Assembly: GCA_947476745.1 (NCBI GenBank)
Contig: CANJRG010000001.1
Location: 521,616-565,077 of the forward strand
Source: Acidimicrobiia bacterium
GTDB lineage: Bacteria > Actinomycetota > Acidimicrobiia > Acidimicrobiales > CAIXPF01
Direction: 5' to 3'
DNA length: 43,462 nucleotides
In this document: positions 33,203 through 42,026 of the stretch, piece after piece
Numbering within the stretch: the stretch's first letter is position 1
Layout of the letters: each line of letters begins with the position of its first letter
Position numbers and translations under genes: made by a program
The notes under the pieces: generated by a model
The model's input: only the letters and a program-made list of their open reading frames with translations
Told to the model about the DNA's origin: nothing
Database searches by the model: none

Positions 33203-33823
33203 ATGGACCGACGCCGGCGAGGTGCCGATAGCACCGGCATGGTTTGGCCCTCGCCGCGTCGCAGCGTCCGCTCACTGCGCCGGACCCAGCAGCAGGACCG
33301 CGGGTCGGTGGTGGTGGAAGCCGCGATCGTCATCCCCTTGATGGTTTCCCTGTGCGCCGGGGTGCTCCAGTTCGGCCTGCGTCTGCAGCAGGGGCTGCTG
33401 GTGTCCAACGCCGCCCGCCAAGGGGCCCGCATCGCCGCCCAGCAGGGCGACAACGCCCTGGCCGACCAGCGCATCATCGAGGCGGTCCGGGGTGCGAGCG
33501 GCTCGCTGTCGGGCAAGATCCTGACCATCGTCATCTACAAGGGCGATGCGGCGGGCGCCATGACCCTGACCTGTCGAGCCATGACCGGACAGAGCGGCTC
33601 CAACGGCGAGGACGCGTCCTGCAACATCTACCGGGCCGAGAACGGCTTCGCCATGCCCGACACGCCGTGGATCCCGCAGACGCGGCCGACCGATCTCGAA
33701 GCGGATCGCGACGACATCGGGGTATGGGTCCAGGTCGCGTTCGACTCGCCGGTGGGCGACCTCTTCGACCTCGGCAGCACCATCTCCGACTACGCGGTGT
33801 TCCAGATCGAGCCGAGGGTGTGA
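33203..33823 (+). CDS. tadE: TadE-family pilus assembly protein, copy 1
   Basis: 206 residues. A basic N-terminus precedes the TadE signature GSVVVEAAIVIPLMVSL with Glu in the prepilin-like position, then one membrane helix and an extracytoplasmic domain. A pair of Cys (LTC and DASCNIY) probably forms a disulphide loop. TadE/TadF proteins are pseudopilins of the Flp/Tad system, cleaved by a prepilin peptidase. First gene of a three-gene operon. Confidence 0.88.
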   Translation: MDRRRRGADSTGMVWPSPRRSVRSLRRTQQQDRGSVVVEAAIVIPLMVSLCAGVLQFGLRLQQGLLVSNAARQGARIAAQQGDNALADQRIIEAVRGASGSLSGKILTIVIYKGDAAGAMTLTCRAMTGQSGSNGEDASCNIYRAENGFAMPDTPWIPQTRPTDLEADRDDIGVWVQVAFDSPVGDLFDLGSTISDYAVFQIEPRV

Positions 33824-33864
33824 CGGGCGTTGCTGACCACGACGGGTGCGCGAAGGGGGAGCAC

Positions 33865-34503
33865 ATGAGCACGACCATCACCGATCGCCTCCGACGGCGC
33901 ACCCGAGGCGTGGCGGACGCACGCCGTGGCGAGCGCGGCGCGGCGGCAGTGGAGTTCGCCCTCATCCTCCCGATCGTCGCCGCGCTCACCTTCGGGCTGA
34001 TCGACGGGAGCCTGACCTTCTTCCGTTGGACCGCCATCAGCCAGGCATCGCGCGCCGGGGCGCGGACCGTGTCGGAGATGGGAACGAACCAGCTCGCCGA
34101 CTACAAGACCCTCCAGGCCGTCGCCGAGATGTTGAGCAACGTGGCCCCCGAGGACATCGACCGGGTGGTCATCTACAACGCCGACGACGGCCGCGACGGC
34201 ACCCCGATGGACAACCCCCCGCCGGCCGCATGTCTCACGAGTGCGACCGGTGTCGCCGATACCTGCAACGTGTACACCGCCGCCGATCTCGGCCAGACCC
34301 GGGAGCAGTACGCCGCGGCCGGGCGTTTCGCCAGCTGGAATCCGCTGACCCGTGACGACGAGGACGACGCCGACGGGGTCGACTACGTCGGCGTGTACGT
34401 GCGGGCCGAGTTGAAGACCCCGACGAAGATGCTCGGCAAGGACCGCACGGTGAGCGAGTTCACCGTCGTGCGCCTCGAGCCCCGACCCACCCCGTACCCG
34501 TGA
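33865..34503 (+). CDS. tadE: TadE-family pilus assembly protein, copy 2
   Basis: 212 residues from the ATG at 33865, which has AAGGGGGA upstream. The TadE signature is GAAAVEFALILPIVAALTF, followed by the membrane helix and a secreted domain with the motif ADTCNVY, matching the Cys loop of copy 1. The two are paralogues. Its stop overlaps the TadG-like start as GTGA. Confidence 0.88.
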   Translation: MSTTITDRLRRRTRGVADARRGERGAAAVEFALILPIVAALTFGLIDGSLTFFRWTAISQASRAGARTVSEMGTNQLADYKTLQAVAEMLSNVAPEDIDRVVIYNADDGRDGTPMDNPPPAACLTSATGVADTCNVYTAADLGQTREQYAAAGRFASWNPLTRDDEDDADGVDYVGVYVRAELKTPTKMLGKDRTVSEFTVVRLEPRPTPYP

Positions 34504-36020
34504 CGGCCCTCCCCGACGAACGCCGGCACCGGGTCGGCACCGACGCGCGCGACGCCGGGGTGGTGGCGGTGTGGTTCTCGTTGCTGCTGTTCGTGCTGGT
34601 CGGCCTGGCCGCGCTCGTGGTCGACGTCGGCACCTGGTACCTGCGGGCCCAGCAACTGCAACGCGCCGCCGACGCCGCGTCGCTCGCCGCCGTGGTGCAC
34701 TGGGCACACGACAGCGAGGCCCACGACGTCGCCGCGGCCTCGTTGCGGACCAACGGCGTCGACCCCGCCACCGTCACCTTCACCGGCGAGCGGCCCAAGG
34801 CCCACCACTACCGGGTGACCCTCGAGGACCAGGCCGTGCCCACCTTCTTCGGCAAGCTGTTCGGCAAGAACGCCATCACGGTGAACCGCTCGGCACTCGC
34901 CGAGTTCGTCGTCCCGGTGCAGATGGGCTCGTCGTACAACTACCTCGGGTGGAGCGACAAGACGATGCCGCTGCAGGCCGCGAGCGGTGTCCAGGCCGCA
35001 GCGGCCAGGCAGAACTTCTGGCTGGCCATCAACGGCTACTGCATGGCAAAGGAGTACGGCGATCGCTACTCGGCCGGGTACGACGGCAACGGCGCCGACA
35101 CCTGTTTCTCGAACGAACCCAACAGGGAGTACCGCCTTTACGGCTACACCTTCGCGGTGAAGATCCCGCTCAACTCCGGGCCGAGCACCATCTCGATCTA
35201 CGACCCGGGCTTCTGCGCCACCGGTGGCATCGACCGCGAAGCCCGGACCGGCCAGGACGTCCCGCTCACCGTGACCGTGTACGAACCGGACACCGCCGAC
35301 ACCCCGACCAAGGTCAGCGACGACGCCGTTCGGTCCATCGAGATCTTCGCCGGCTGCGACCCGGCCCAACAGGGCGCCTGGGTCGACCTCACCACGGTCA
35401 GCACCAGCGGCACCTACCTGCTCACGGTGAGCACCGATAGCGCCGAGGACTCCTTCGGGGTCAACGCCTTCGCCTTGCGGGCGACCACGCCGGGTCACGG
35501 TCCGAAGGTGTGCCAGGCCCAGTCGAACGACTGCCCGCTCGTCTACGGCCTGACCGATCTCTCCATCCTCAACAACATCGTGAGCATGGCGGCGCCGACC
35601 GGCACCGCCACCGCCACCTTCGGCCTGGCCCACATCGACTCCTCCTACGCCGGCAAGCAGATCGTGGTCGACATGTGGGACCCCGGTGAGGGCATGAACA
35701 CGATCGAGGTGCTCGACGGCCAAGGAACCCCCCAGCCCTTCACGCTCTACGTCGACACGGCCAAGGTCTCGTCGTCGGGGGGCACCCAACTCGACGTGTC
35801 CGCCTGCGGCGACTCCTACAGCCTGCCGGGCCGGACCGGGAACTGCATCTACAACGACAAGCTCGTCGGCTTGGTGATCGACATCCCGCCCTCGTACAAC
35901 CCGGGCCCCACCGAGGGCTGGTGGCAGGTCCGCTACACCGCGGGCAGTAACACGACGCTGACCGACCGGACCACGTGGTCGGTGCGGGTGGTCGGCGGGT
36001 CGGTCCACCTGGTGCACTGA
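34500..36020 (+). CDS. TadG-like secreted protein with large C-terminal domain
   Basis: 506 residues from the GTG at 34500. The N-terminus GVVAVWFSLLLFVLVGLAALVVDVG and the following LQRAADAASLAAV are the Flp pilus TadE/G-like signature. The large exported part (about 140-506) has eight Cys, repeated beta-rich segments and no detectable von Willebrand domain. I do not recognise its fold. It is coupled to the second tadE. TadG proteins sit at the cell surface near Flp pili; the role here is inferred. Confidence 0.85.
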   Translation: MTALPDERRHRVGTDARDAGVVAVWFSLLLFVLVGLAALVVDVGTWYLRAQQLQRAADAASLAAVVHWAHDSEAHDVAAASLRTNGVDPATVTFTGERPKAHHYRVTLEDQAVPTFFGKLFGKNAITVNRSALAEFVVPVQMGSSYNYLGWSDKTMPLQAASGVQAAAARQNFWLAINGYCMAKEYGDRYSAGYDGNGADTCFSNEPNREYRLYGYTFAVKIPLNSGPSTISIYDPGFCATGGIDREARTGQDVPLTVTVYEPDTADTPTKVSDDAVRSIEIFAGCDPAQQGAWVDLTTVSTSGTYLLTVSTDSAEDSFGVNAFALRATTPGHGPKVCQAQSNDCPLVYGLTDLSILNNIVSMAAPTGTATATFGLAHIDSSYAGKQIVVDMWDPGEGMNTIEVLDGQGTPQPFTLYVDTAKVSSSGGTQLDVSACGDSYSLPGRTGNCIYNDKLVGLVIDIPPSYNPGPTEGWWQVRYTAGSNTTLTDRTTWSVRVVGGSVHLVH

Positions 36021-36078
36021 TCGGCCGGGGCCACCGCCGGCCGGGGCCGGGGCCGCTCCCGCCCGACGCGGCCGGCGA

Positions 36079-36624
36079 TCAGCGGTCCAACCGGTAGGGC
36101 TCGCCCGGCGGCCCGTCCGCCAGGATGGCCCGTACCAGCCCGATCAACGCCGTTGGGGCGAAGCGGGCACCGGCGGCCTCCTCGCCGGAGAGGTCCTCGA
36201 GGTTCCACCAGCGCAGCTCGTGCACGTACTCGGCGCGCAGCTGCTCCCAGCTCAGCAGCGGAGCCGGGTCGAAAGGAGCGGTCCGCACCAGGTGCACCAC
36301 CTCCGACTGGCCGATCCAGTGGCCCTGCGGCCGGGTGGCGCGGATGGTCCGGGTCCACAGGTGGGGCCCGATCCACGGGTCGTGCAGGCCGACCTCCTCG
36401 ATCAGCTCCCGCCGCAGGGCCTGCTCGATGGTCTCGCCCGCCTCGATGCCCCCGCCCGGCGTCGCCCATACCGACCGGGTCGGGAATTCGAAGCGGACGA
36501 GCAGGATCCGCTGGTCGTGATCCACCAGCAGTGCCCGGGCCGCGGGCCGGAACCCCGACGGAAAATCGGCCGGCCGATCCGTCGGCCGATCCGGGAGACC
36601 TGCCGGTGCACTGTCGGACACCAT
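36079..36624 (-). CDS. Nudix hydrolase
   Basis: 181 residues from the ATG at 36624. The Nudix box is GGGIEAGETIEQALRRELIEEVGL, here given in part as GGGIEAGE and REL-EEVG, with the usual metal-binding Glu residues. A DRPTDRPAD stretch near the N-terminus comes from a 12-nt repeat. Generic NTP or sugar-nucleotide diphosphatase; substrate unknown. It stands 88 nt downstream of the thioesterase. Confidence 0.88.
   Translation of the reverse strand: MVSDSAPAGLPDRPTDRPADFPSGFRPAARALLVDHDQRILLVRFEFPTRSVWATPGGGIEAGETIEQALRRELIEEVGLHDPWIGPHLWTRTIRATRPQGHWIGQSEVVHLVRTAPFDPAPLLSWEQLRAEYVHELRWWNLEDLSGEEAAGARFAPTALIGLVRAILADGPPGEPYRLDR
36571..36594 (-). repeat. 12-nt coding tandem repeat
   Basis: Two copies of cggccgatccg(t/g) give an Asp-Arg-Pro repeat near the N-terminus of the Nudix protein. 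Confidence 0.85.
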
Positions 36625-36712
36625 GTCATCCTGGCACGACCGCGGGTGCTGCGGCGCGCACCGGCAAGCTGGCGACGCGGCCGGCCGGACGTCAGCCGCC
36701 ACCCCCGTCCGC

Positions 36713-37549
36713 TCACGCGACGCCGGGGATACCCAGTTCCTCGGGGGCCTCGACCTGGGACTGCAGCACCCGGCCGAACAGGCCGGCGTCGTCGCTGAGC
36801 ACGGTTTCGCAGAAACCCACGCCCCCGGCGGAGGCATGGACCCGCGACGCCATGAGCACCCACTCCCCCTGCATCGGCCGGTTCACCTGCAGGGTCAGGT
36901 CGGGGTTGATGAATGCGGCACCGGCCGGTGAGCGCTGCCAGCCGACCGCCACGCCGAGATCGGCCATGGCGATCAGCGCCAGCGACGGCGAGGTCGGCTC
37001 GCCGGCCACCACCGGGTGACGCAACCGGACCCACACCAGCCCCGGCCCCTCATCCTCGGTATTGCCACGGATGGGACGCAGCTCCACCGCATCGCAGTTG
37101 AAGCCGGGCCGCGGGTAGTTCATGTCGAGCCGGGCACCAGGATCGTTGGGATGGTCGGGCCGCGAACCCGACGCAACGGCCCGACGTCGGGGGGCCGCGT
37201 CGAGCGCGTCGAGGTCGAAGCGCACCCACTGGCTGACCGCCCGCACCAGCAACCGGTCCTCGTGGGCCAGGGTGGCCTCCACCACCTTGGTCCGCCGACC
37301 GCCCTTGACCACCGCAGCGGTGGTCTCGAGCGATGCCAACGGCACCATCGAACGGATCTCGACCGTCAGACGGCTGAGCATCAGCGTGGGGTCGGACTGC
37401 GCCGACTCCAGAGCCCAGCCCACCGCGGCGCACACTGCGCCACCGTGCAGGAACCCGTGGTCCCAGGGACCGCGTGTCAACAGGGTGGGGTGCAGCGTGG
37501 TGCCGTCACGCTCGAACAGGGCGGTCGGGTTGGGATCGAGGAAGGCCAT
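36713..37549 (-). CDS. Acyl-CoA thioesterase family protein (double hotdog)
   Basis: 278 residues. Two hotdog halves: the first has GPWDHGFLHGGAVCAAVGWALE and the second SPSLALIAMADLGVAVGWQ, as in TesB-like acyl-CoA thioesterases. It hydrolyses acyl-CoA to acid and CoA. The start lies 6 nt after the SDR stop, so the two are one operon. Chain length preference cannot be read. Confidence 0.9.
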   Translation of the reverse strand: MAFLDPNPTALFERDGTTLHPTLLTRGPWDHGFLHGGAVCAAVGWALESAQSDPTLMLSRLTVEIRSMVPLASLETTAAVVKGGRRTKVVEATLAHEDRLLVRAVSQWVRFDLDALDAAPRRRAVASGSRPDHPNDPGARLDMNYPRPGFNCDAVELRPIRGNTEDEGPGLVWVRLRHPVVAGEPTSPSLALIAMADLGVAVGWQRSPAGAAFINPDLTLQVNRPMQGEWVLMASRVHASAGGVGFCETVLSDDAGLFGRVLQSQVEAPEELGIPGVA

Positions 37550-37555
37550 CGTCGC

Positions 37556-38311
37556 TCAGCCGTGCACGCCGCCGTCGACCACGAACTCCTGGCCGGTGAC
37601 GTAGGAGGCGGCGTCGGAGGCCAGGTACAGCACCATGTTGGCGATGTCCTCGGGCTGGCCGAGACGACCGACCGGGACGCTGCGAACCATCTTGTCCCGG
37701 TAGTTGTCGACCACCCCGCCCTGGGCCAGCATGTCGGTCTCGATGAACCCGGGATGCACCGAGTTGACCCGGATACGGTGCTTGCCGAGTTCCTTGGCCA
37801 CGACCTTGGTCATGCCCCGCACCGCCCACTTCGAGGCGCCGTAGGCGGTCGAACCGAACAGCCCGTCCATCCCCGCGATGGAGCTGATGTTGACGATCGA
37901 GCCACCGTTGCCAGCCGCGATCATGGCCCGCGCGCCGGCCCGCATACCGAAGAACACCCCGGTCTGGTTGATGGCGATGGTGCGGTTCCAATCCTCGGTG
38001 GTGGCGTTCACCAGCTGGGCGATCAGCGCGATACCTGCGTTGTTCACCAGCACGTCGAGACGACCGTGACGGGCCATGACGTCTCCGACCACCGCGTCCC
38101 AGTCGCCTTCGGCGGTGACGTCGAGATGGGCGTACTCGGCGCCCTCGATGCTGCCGGCAGTGCGTTCGCCCTCCTCGTCGAGCACATCGGCGAGGACGAC
38201 CGTGGCCCCGTGGGCGGCGAACAGCCGGCCCTCGGCCGCGCCCTGGCCGCGCTCACGCGCCCCTCCGGTGATGAGCACCACCCGCCCGTTGAGGTCCTTC
38301 GCCGTCGTCAT
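37556..38311 (-). CDS. Short-chain dehydrogenase/reductase (hydroxysteroid dehydrogenase-like)
   Basis: 251 residues, classical SDR. The nucleotide loop is ITGGARERGQGAAEG, the Asp in VLADVLDEEG indicates NAD preference, NNAG is present, the catalytic Ser is in IVNISSIAGM, and the Tyr-Lys pair in YGASKWAVRG. It resembles actinobacterial 3-alpha/20-beta-hydroxysteroid dehydrogenases. It is first in an operon with the thioesterase. Confidence 0.93.
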   Translation of the reverse strand: MTTAKDLNGRVVLITGGARERGQGAAEGRLFAAHGATVVLADVLDEEGERTAGSIEGAEYAHLDVTAEGDWDAVVGDVMARHGRLDVLVNNAGIALIAQLVNATTEDWNRTIAINQTGVFFGMRAGARAMIAAGNGGSIVNISSIAGMDGLFGSTAYGASKWAVRGMTKVVAKELGKHRIRVNSVHPGFIETDMLAQGGVVDNYRDKMVRSVPVGRLGQPEDIANMVLYLASDAASYVTGQEFVVDGGVHG

Positions 38312-38428
38312 CGCTGTGCACTCCCCGTCGATCCGTCCAGCCCTCGGCAGGCCGTCCCGCCGATGTCTAGCCGACCGGCGTCACCCGGCACCTGCTCACC
38401 CGGGCAGGCCCGATCGACGGTGCCGATG

Positions 38429-38992
38429 TCAGCCTGCTGCGGCGCGCACGGCCGCCACAGCGGCGGCGATACCCCCATCGATGTCGGCGGGTCGGTCCTC
38501 GGGCAGGGCGTCGATCCGAAACCAGCGGGCCGGTGCCCCTGCCTCGCCGACGAGGGAGGGAAGGCCGGTGGCCGTCCAGCCGTAGGCGATGTTCCAGTGC
38601 ACATGATCCCAGGCGGTGTGACCGGTTGCCGCGCCGAGTTCGGTGCAATGCACGAACAGCGGCCGCTCGACCACCATAACGGCCGCGGCGGAGAGGCCGG
38701 TCTCCTCCAGCAGCTCGCGACGGGCCGCTACGAACGGGTCCTCGCCTGCAGCGACATGGCCCCCGCAGCTGGCCCACCCCAACCGGCGGTGCCACACCAG
38801 CAGCACGGCGGCGGCATCGAGGTCGACCACCCAGTTCGTCACGCACACGTGTCCGGCGGCCACGGGCTCGCCCCGGCAGCCGCGACGGAACTCGTCACGC
38901 ACGCCGAACGGGTCGGCACCGACCGCGTCGAGCAACGTCACCAGCTCGCGATGACGACCGGGCAGCTCGATGGTCGGATGGGGACGGCCCAC
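38429..38992 (-). CDS. Nudix hydrolase downstream of folE
   Basis: 187 residues from a GTG at 38992. The Nudix core is VLLVWHRRLGWASCGGHV, then GEDPFVAARRELLEETGL with the metal-binding Glu residues. It starts 10 nt after the folE stop in the same orientation. Position makes it a candidate for the dihydroneopterin triphosphate diphosphatase that acts after GTP cyclohydrolase I, but the sequence alone does not show it. Confidence 0.87.
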   Translation of the reverse strand: MGRPHPTIELPGRHRELVTLLDAVGADPFGVRDEFRRGCRGEPVAAGHVCVTNWVVDLDAAAVLLVWHRRLGWASCGGHVAAGEDPFVAARRELLEETGLSAAAVMVVERPLFVHCTELGAATGHTAWDHVHWNIAYGWTATGLPSLVGEAGAPARWFRIDALPEDRPADIDGGIAAAVAAVRAAAG

Positions 38993-39002
38993 GATGCACC
39001 GA

Positions 39003-39608
39003 TCAGCGCAGCAGGGCCAGCACCTCGGCCCGGGCGGCCGCCTCGTCGGCGTAGCAGCCCCGGGTGGCGATGGTGACCGTGGTGGAGCCGGCCTTGCGCA
39101 CCCCGCGCAGGCTCATGCAGCTGTGCTCCGCCTCGACGAGCACCAGCACACCGGCCGGCTCGAGCATGGCCTGCAGCGCGTCGGCGATCTGGCCGGTCAT
39201 GCGCTCCTGGACCTGCAGGCGACGGGCGTAGCCCTCCACCACCCGGGCCAGCTTGGACAGGCCGGTGATCCGGCCGGTCGGGCCGGGCAGGTAGGCGACG
39301 TGCGCGGTGCCGTTGAAGGGCAGCATGTGGTGTTCGCACATCGACGAGAACGGGATGTCGCGCACCAGGACCAGCTCGCTGTGGTCGATGTCGAAGGTCT
39401 TGGCCAGGTGCGCGGCGGGGTTCTCGCGGTAGCCGGCCAGCATCTCGGCCCACATCCGGGCGACGCGCGCCGGCGTCTCGACCAGGCCGTCGCGGCGGGG
39501 ATCCTCACCGACCGCGGCCAGCAACTCGGTGACGGCCCGTTCGATACGGTCGAGATCGGGCGAGGCCCCCATCACCGTCCCGTCGGACGGTGGGTCGTTC
39601 ACCAGCAT
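39003..39608 (-). CDS. folE: GTP cyclohydrolase I
   Basis: 201 residues from the ATG at 39608. It makes 7,8-dihydroneopterin triphosphate from GTP, the first step of folate synthesis. The zinc and catalytic residues are in PFSSMCEHHMLPFNG, with Cys again in EAEHSCMSLRGV, and VQERMTGQIAD is conserved. The ATG at 39608 has GTGGAG 5 nt upstream; an ATG at 39641 would add 11 residues without a ribosome binding site. It heads an operon with a Nudix gene. Confidence 0.95.
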   Translation of the reverse strand: MLVNDPPSDGTVMGASPDLDRIERAVTELLAAVGEDPRRDGLVETPARVARMWAEMLAGYRENPAAHLAKTFDIDHSELVLVRDIPFSSMCEHHMLPFNGTAHVAYLPGPTGRITGLSKLARVVEGYARRLQVQERMTGQIADALQAMLEPAGVLVLVEAEHSCMSLRGVRKAGSTTVTIATRGCYADEAAARAEVLALLR

Positions 39609-39693
39609 TGCGGCTCCACGGTTCGCATCCCTGCCCGCCATCCGGAACGCAGGGAATCCTGCCCGGTGCGCTCAGCCGGCACGAGGCCCTCAG

Positions 39694-39721
39694 AATGTAC
39701 CGCCTGACGGGCCGCGACAAC
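39694..39721 (-). promoter_or_regulatory. Candidate promoter for folE
   Basis: On the minus strand TACATT (39694-39699) is a -10 candidate with TTGTCG about 15 nt upstream. It lies in the 174-bp gap between the dehydrogenase and folE; nothing else is visible in that gap. Confidence 0.3.
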
Positions 39722-39782
39722 GAGGCAGCCCGCGTCGCCGGGCCGCCCGGCCCAACCGGAGGTCGGCCGCGTTGCGGCACGC

Positions 39783-40889
39783 TCAGCCGGCGAGGGGGCC
39801 GGGACCGATGCCGGTCACCACGGCGATCGCCGCAGCGCTGGTCAGCATGGCCTGGCGCTCGTCGTCCTCGATGGCCGGCGGGCTGTGCCACTGCCAGCCG
39901 GCCGGGCCGAACAGCACCGGCACGCCCAGCACGCCGCTGAGGCCCTCCACCTCACCGTCGAGGCGGACCTGCAGCGGACGCAGCACGTCGTCGCCGCGCA
40001 TCGCTACCGCAATCAGGTCCACCACCGAGTGGGCGGTGACGATCTCGGTGGTGTGCCCGGCGGTGTAGTGCACCAGGAAAGGCTTGAGGGCCGCCCGCAG
40101 GTCGGCCGGCAACTCGGCCACCGCGGCAAAGGCCCCGGCGACGTCGCCGGCGGCGACCATGGCCAGCAGCCTGCCGCGCTCGGCGACGAGCTCGGCCGGC
40201 AACCCGCTCACCGTACGGCCCTGACGCTGCCCGGCCAGCCAGGCCTGCAGCACGGCGTCCTCGACACCGTCGACCCGGACCCGGCTCCACACCGGCACCA
40301 GGTGGTCGCCGTGCTGACCGATCATGGCGGCGTGTACCGCGTTGCGGCGCACCCCGAGGCCGTCGGCGATCTCACGACGGAAGCGCAGCGTGTCCGACCA
40401 GGCCCCGGCGCCGACCACCCGGTGGCGACCGAGCCGTTCTGCGAACACGGCCACCCCGAGCTCGACCGGGTTGGACTGCACGATCACCAGCGGGGCCGGA
40501 CCCGGCCGGGCGGCGAGCGCGTCGGCGTACTGCTCGAACATCGCCCGGTTGGTGGCGGCCAGCGCGGCCCGGTCGACGTTCGCCCCCGGGTCGGTCGACA
40601 CGGTGGCACCGGCGATCATCACCACCAGGTCGGCATCGACGGCGTCGGCGGTGTCGACCAGCTCGATCGTGGGGGCGTCATCGGCGAAGGCATCACGCAG
40701 ATCGGCCCGCAACCCGTGCAGTTCGTTCCCGCTCGCACCGCCGCGGTGGCCGACGAGTTGCAGCCGGCCGCCGGGGTCGAGCAGGGACCGGTCGAGCATC
40801 TGGGCGACGGCCTGTCGGCCACAGGCACCGGCTGCACCGATGACCGCCACGCTTCGGATCGGGGGAACAGAGATGTCGGATCCGCTCAC
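39783..40889 (-). CDS. Malate/lactate dehydrogenase family protein
   Basis: 368 residues from a GTG at 40889. The NAD loop is VAVIGAAGACGRQAV, the Asp-Arg pair lies in SDTLRFRREIADGLGV, and the catalytic His in IGQHGDHLVPVW. In the mobile loop GATVSTDPGANVDR the Arg before PG that selects malate is not evident, while the second Arg is present. The substrate may therefore differ from oxaloacetate. It is divergent from ppk2 across 108 bp. Confidence 0.85.
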   Translation of the reverse strand: MSGSDISVPPIRSVAVIGAAGACGRQAVAQMLDRSLLDPGGRLQLVGHRGGASGNELHGLRADLRDAFADDAPTIELVDTADAVDADLVVMIAGATVSTDPGANVDRAALAATNRAMFEQYADALAARPGPAPLVIVQSNPVELGVAVFAERLGRHRVVGAGAWSDTLRFRREIADGLGVRRNAVHAAMIGQHGDHLVPVWSRVRVDGVEDAVLQAWLAGQRQGRTVSGLPAELVAERGRLLAMVAAGDVAGAFAAVAELPADLRAALKPFLVHYTAGHTTEIVTAHSVVDLIAVAMRGDDVLRPLQVRLDGEVEGLSGVLGVPVLFGPAGWQWHSPPAIEDDERQAMLTSAAAIAVVTGIGPGPLAG

Positions 40890-40950
40890 CGAACAAGTCT
40901 GGCACAGCGGTTCCGTTGCCGAACCGGGACGGGCACCCGCCGATCATCGG

Positions 40951-40988
40951 TACCGTAGGCGGTGCCGTCACAGGGCGGCGACAGGAGG
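40951..40988 (+). promoter_or_regulatory. ppk2 leader: -10 candidate and strong ribosome binding site
   Basis: TACCGT (40951-40956) is a -10 candidate. AGGAGG (40983-40988) lies 9 nt before the GTG at 40998 and fixes the start; this is one of the few strong Shine-Dalgarno sites in the window. Confidence 0.5.
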
Positions 40989-40997
40989 AACGCACCG

Positions 40998-41957
40998 GTG
41001 GACCCCACGCTCGACGGACCCGACGTCGTGATGAACCTCGACGAGTTGATCGCCTCGCTCCGCACCGGTTCGGTCGAGGAGCTGATCGCCGGCGGCCTGT
41101 CGGTGGCGGGCACCTTCGACACCCTCGACGATCCCATCCTGGTGGGCCCCGACGGGGTGCCCGTCGAGACCTGGCGGGAGGGCTACCCCTACGACGAGCG
41201 GATGGCCCGCAGCGACTACGAGGCCACCAAGCGACTGCTGCAGATCGAGTTGCTGAAGGCCCAGACCTGGCTGGCGGACACCGGCGGGCGGCTGGTGATC
41301 CTCTTCGAGGGCCGCGATGCCGCCGGCAAGGGTGGCACGATCAAGCGGTTCATCGAGCACCTCAACCCGCGTGGTGCCCGGGTGGTGGCGCTGTCCGCCC
41401 CCTCGGAACGCGAGCGGGGCCAGTGGTACTTCCAGCGCTACGTCGCCCACCTGCCGACCAACGGCGAGATCGTGCTGTTCGACCGCTCCTGGTACAACCG
41501 GGCCGTCGTCGAACGGGTCATGGGCTTCTGCACCGACGAGCAGTACGAACAGTTCATGCAGCAGGCGCCGGAGTTCGAACGGATGCTGGTGCAGTCCGGC
41601 ATGCAGGTGGCCAAGCTGTGGTTCTCGGTCTCGCGGCGCGAACAGCTGACCCGGTTCACCATCCGCCGGATCGACCCGGTGCGGCAGTGGAAGCTGAGCC
41701 CCACCGACCTCGCCTCGCTCGACAAGTGGGACGCCTACACCACGGCGAAACAGGCCATGTTCCTGCGCACCCACCGCCAGTACGCCCCGTGGACGGTGGT
41801 GCGCTCCAACGACAAGAAGCGGGGACGGCTCGAGGCGATGCGCCACGTCCTGGCCCGCATCGACTACCCCGACAAGGACCACGACGTGGTGGGCCGACCC
41901 GACCCGCTCATCGTGGGTGCCCCCGACGTGGTGGCGGCGGAGGCCGACGAGCACTGA
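40998..41957 (+). CDS. ppk2: Polyphosphate kinase 2
   Basis: 319 residues from a GTG with an AGGAGG site. Walker A is EGRDAAGKGG, the lid and Walker B region IVLFDRSWYNRAVVERVMGF, with RRIDPVRQWKLSP and DKWDAYTTAK typical of PPK2 class I. It uses polyphosphate to phosphorylate nucleoside diphosphates. The start is preferred to an ATG at 41031. The stop lies within a 15-nt repeat. It stands alone, divergent from the dehydrogenase. Confidence 0.94.
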   Translation: MDPTLDGPDVVMNLDELIASLRTGSVEELIAGGLSVAGTFDTLDDPILVGPDGVPVETWREGYPYDERMARSDYEATKRLLQIELLKAQTWLADTGGRLVILFEGRDAAGKGGTIKRFIEHLNPRGARVVALSAPSERERGQWYFQRYVAHLPTNGEIVLFDRSWYNRAVVERVMGFCTDEQYEQFMQQAPEFERMLVQSGMQVAKLWFSVSRREQLTRFTIRRIDPVRQWKLSPTDLASLDKWDAYTTAKQAMFLRTHRQYAPWTVVRSNDKKRGRLEAMRHVLARIDYPDKDHDVVGRPDPLIVGAPDVVAAEADEH

Positions 41958-41985
41958 GCGGACCGGCACTGAGCGGACCGGCACT
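41951..41985 (+). repeat. 15-nt tandem repeat across a stop codon
   Basis: gcactgagcggaccg is repeated at 41951-41965 and 41966-41980, with a partial third copy. The ppk2 stop codon (41955-41957) is inside the first unit and is copied in the second. Confidence 0.95.
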
Positions 41986-42013
41986 CGGAGGAGCGGGCAC
42001 GGCCGACCAGCCG

Positions 42014-42019
42014 TAGGCT
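42014..42019 (+). promoter_or_regulatory. Leaderless-type -10 box for the EthD gene
   Basis: TAGGCT ends 7 nt before the GTG at 42027. No ribosome binding site between. Confidence 0.5.
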
Positions 42020-42026
42020 CCGCGGC

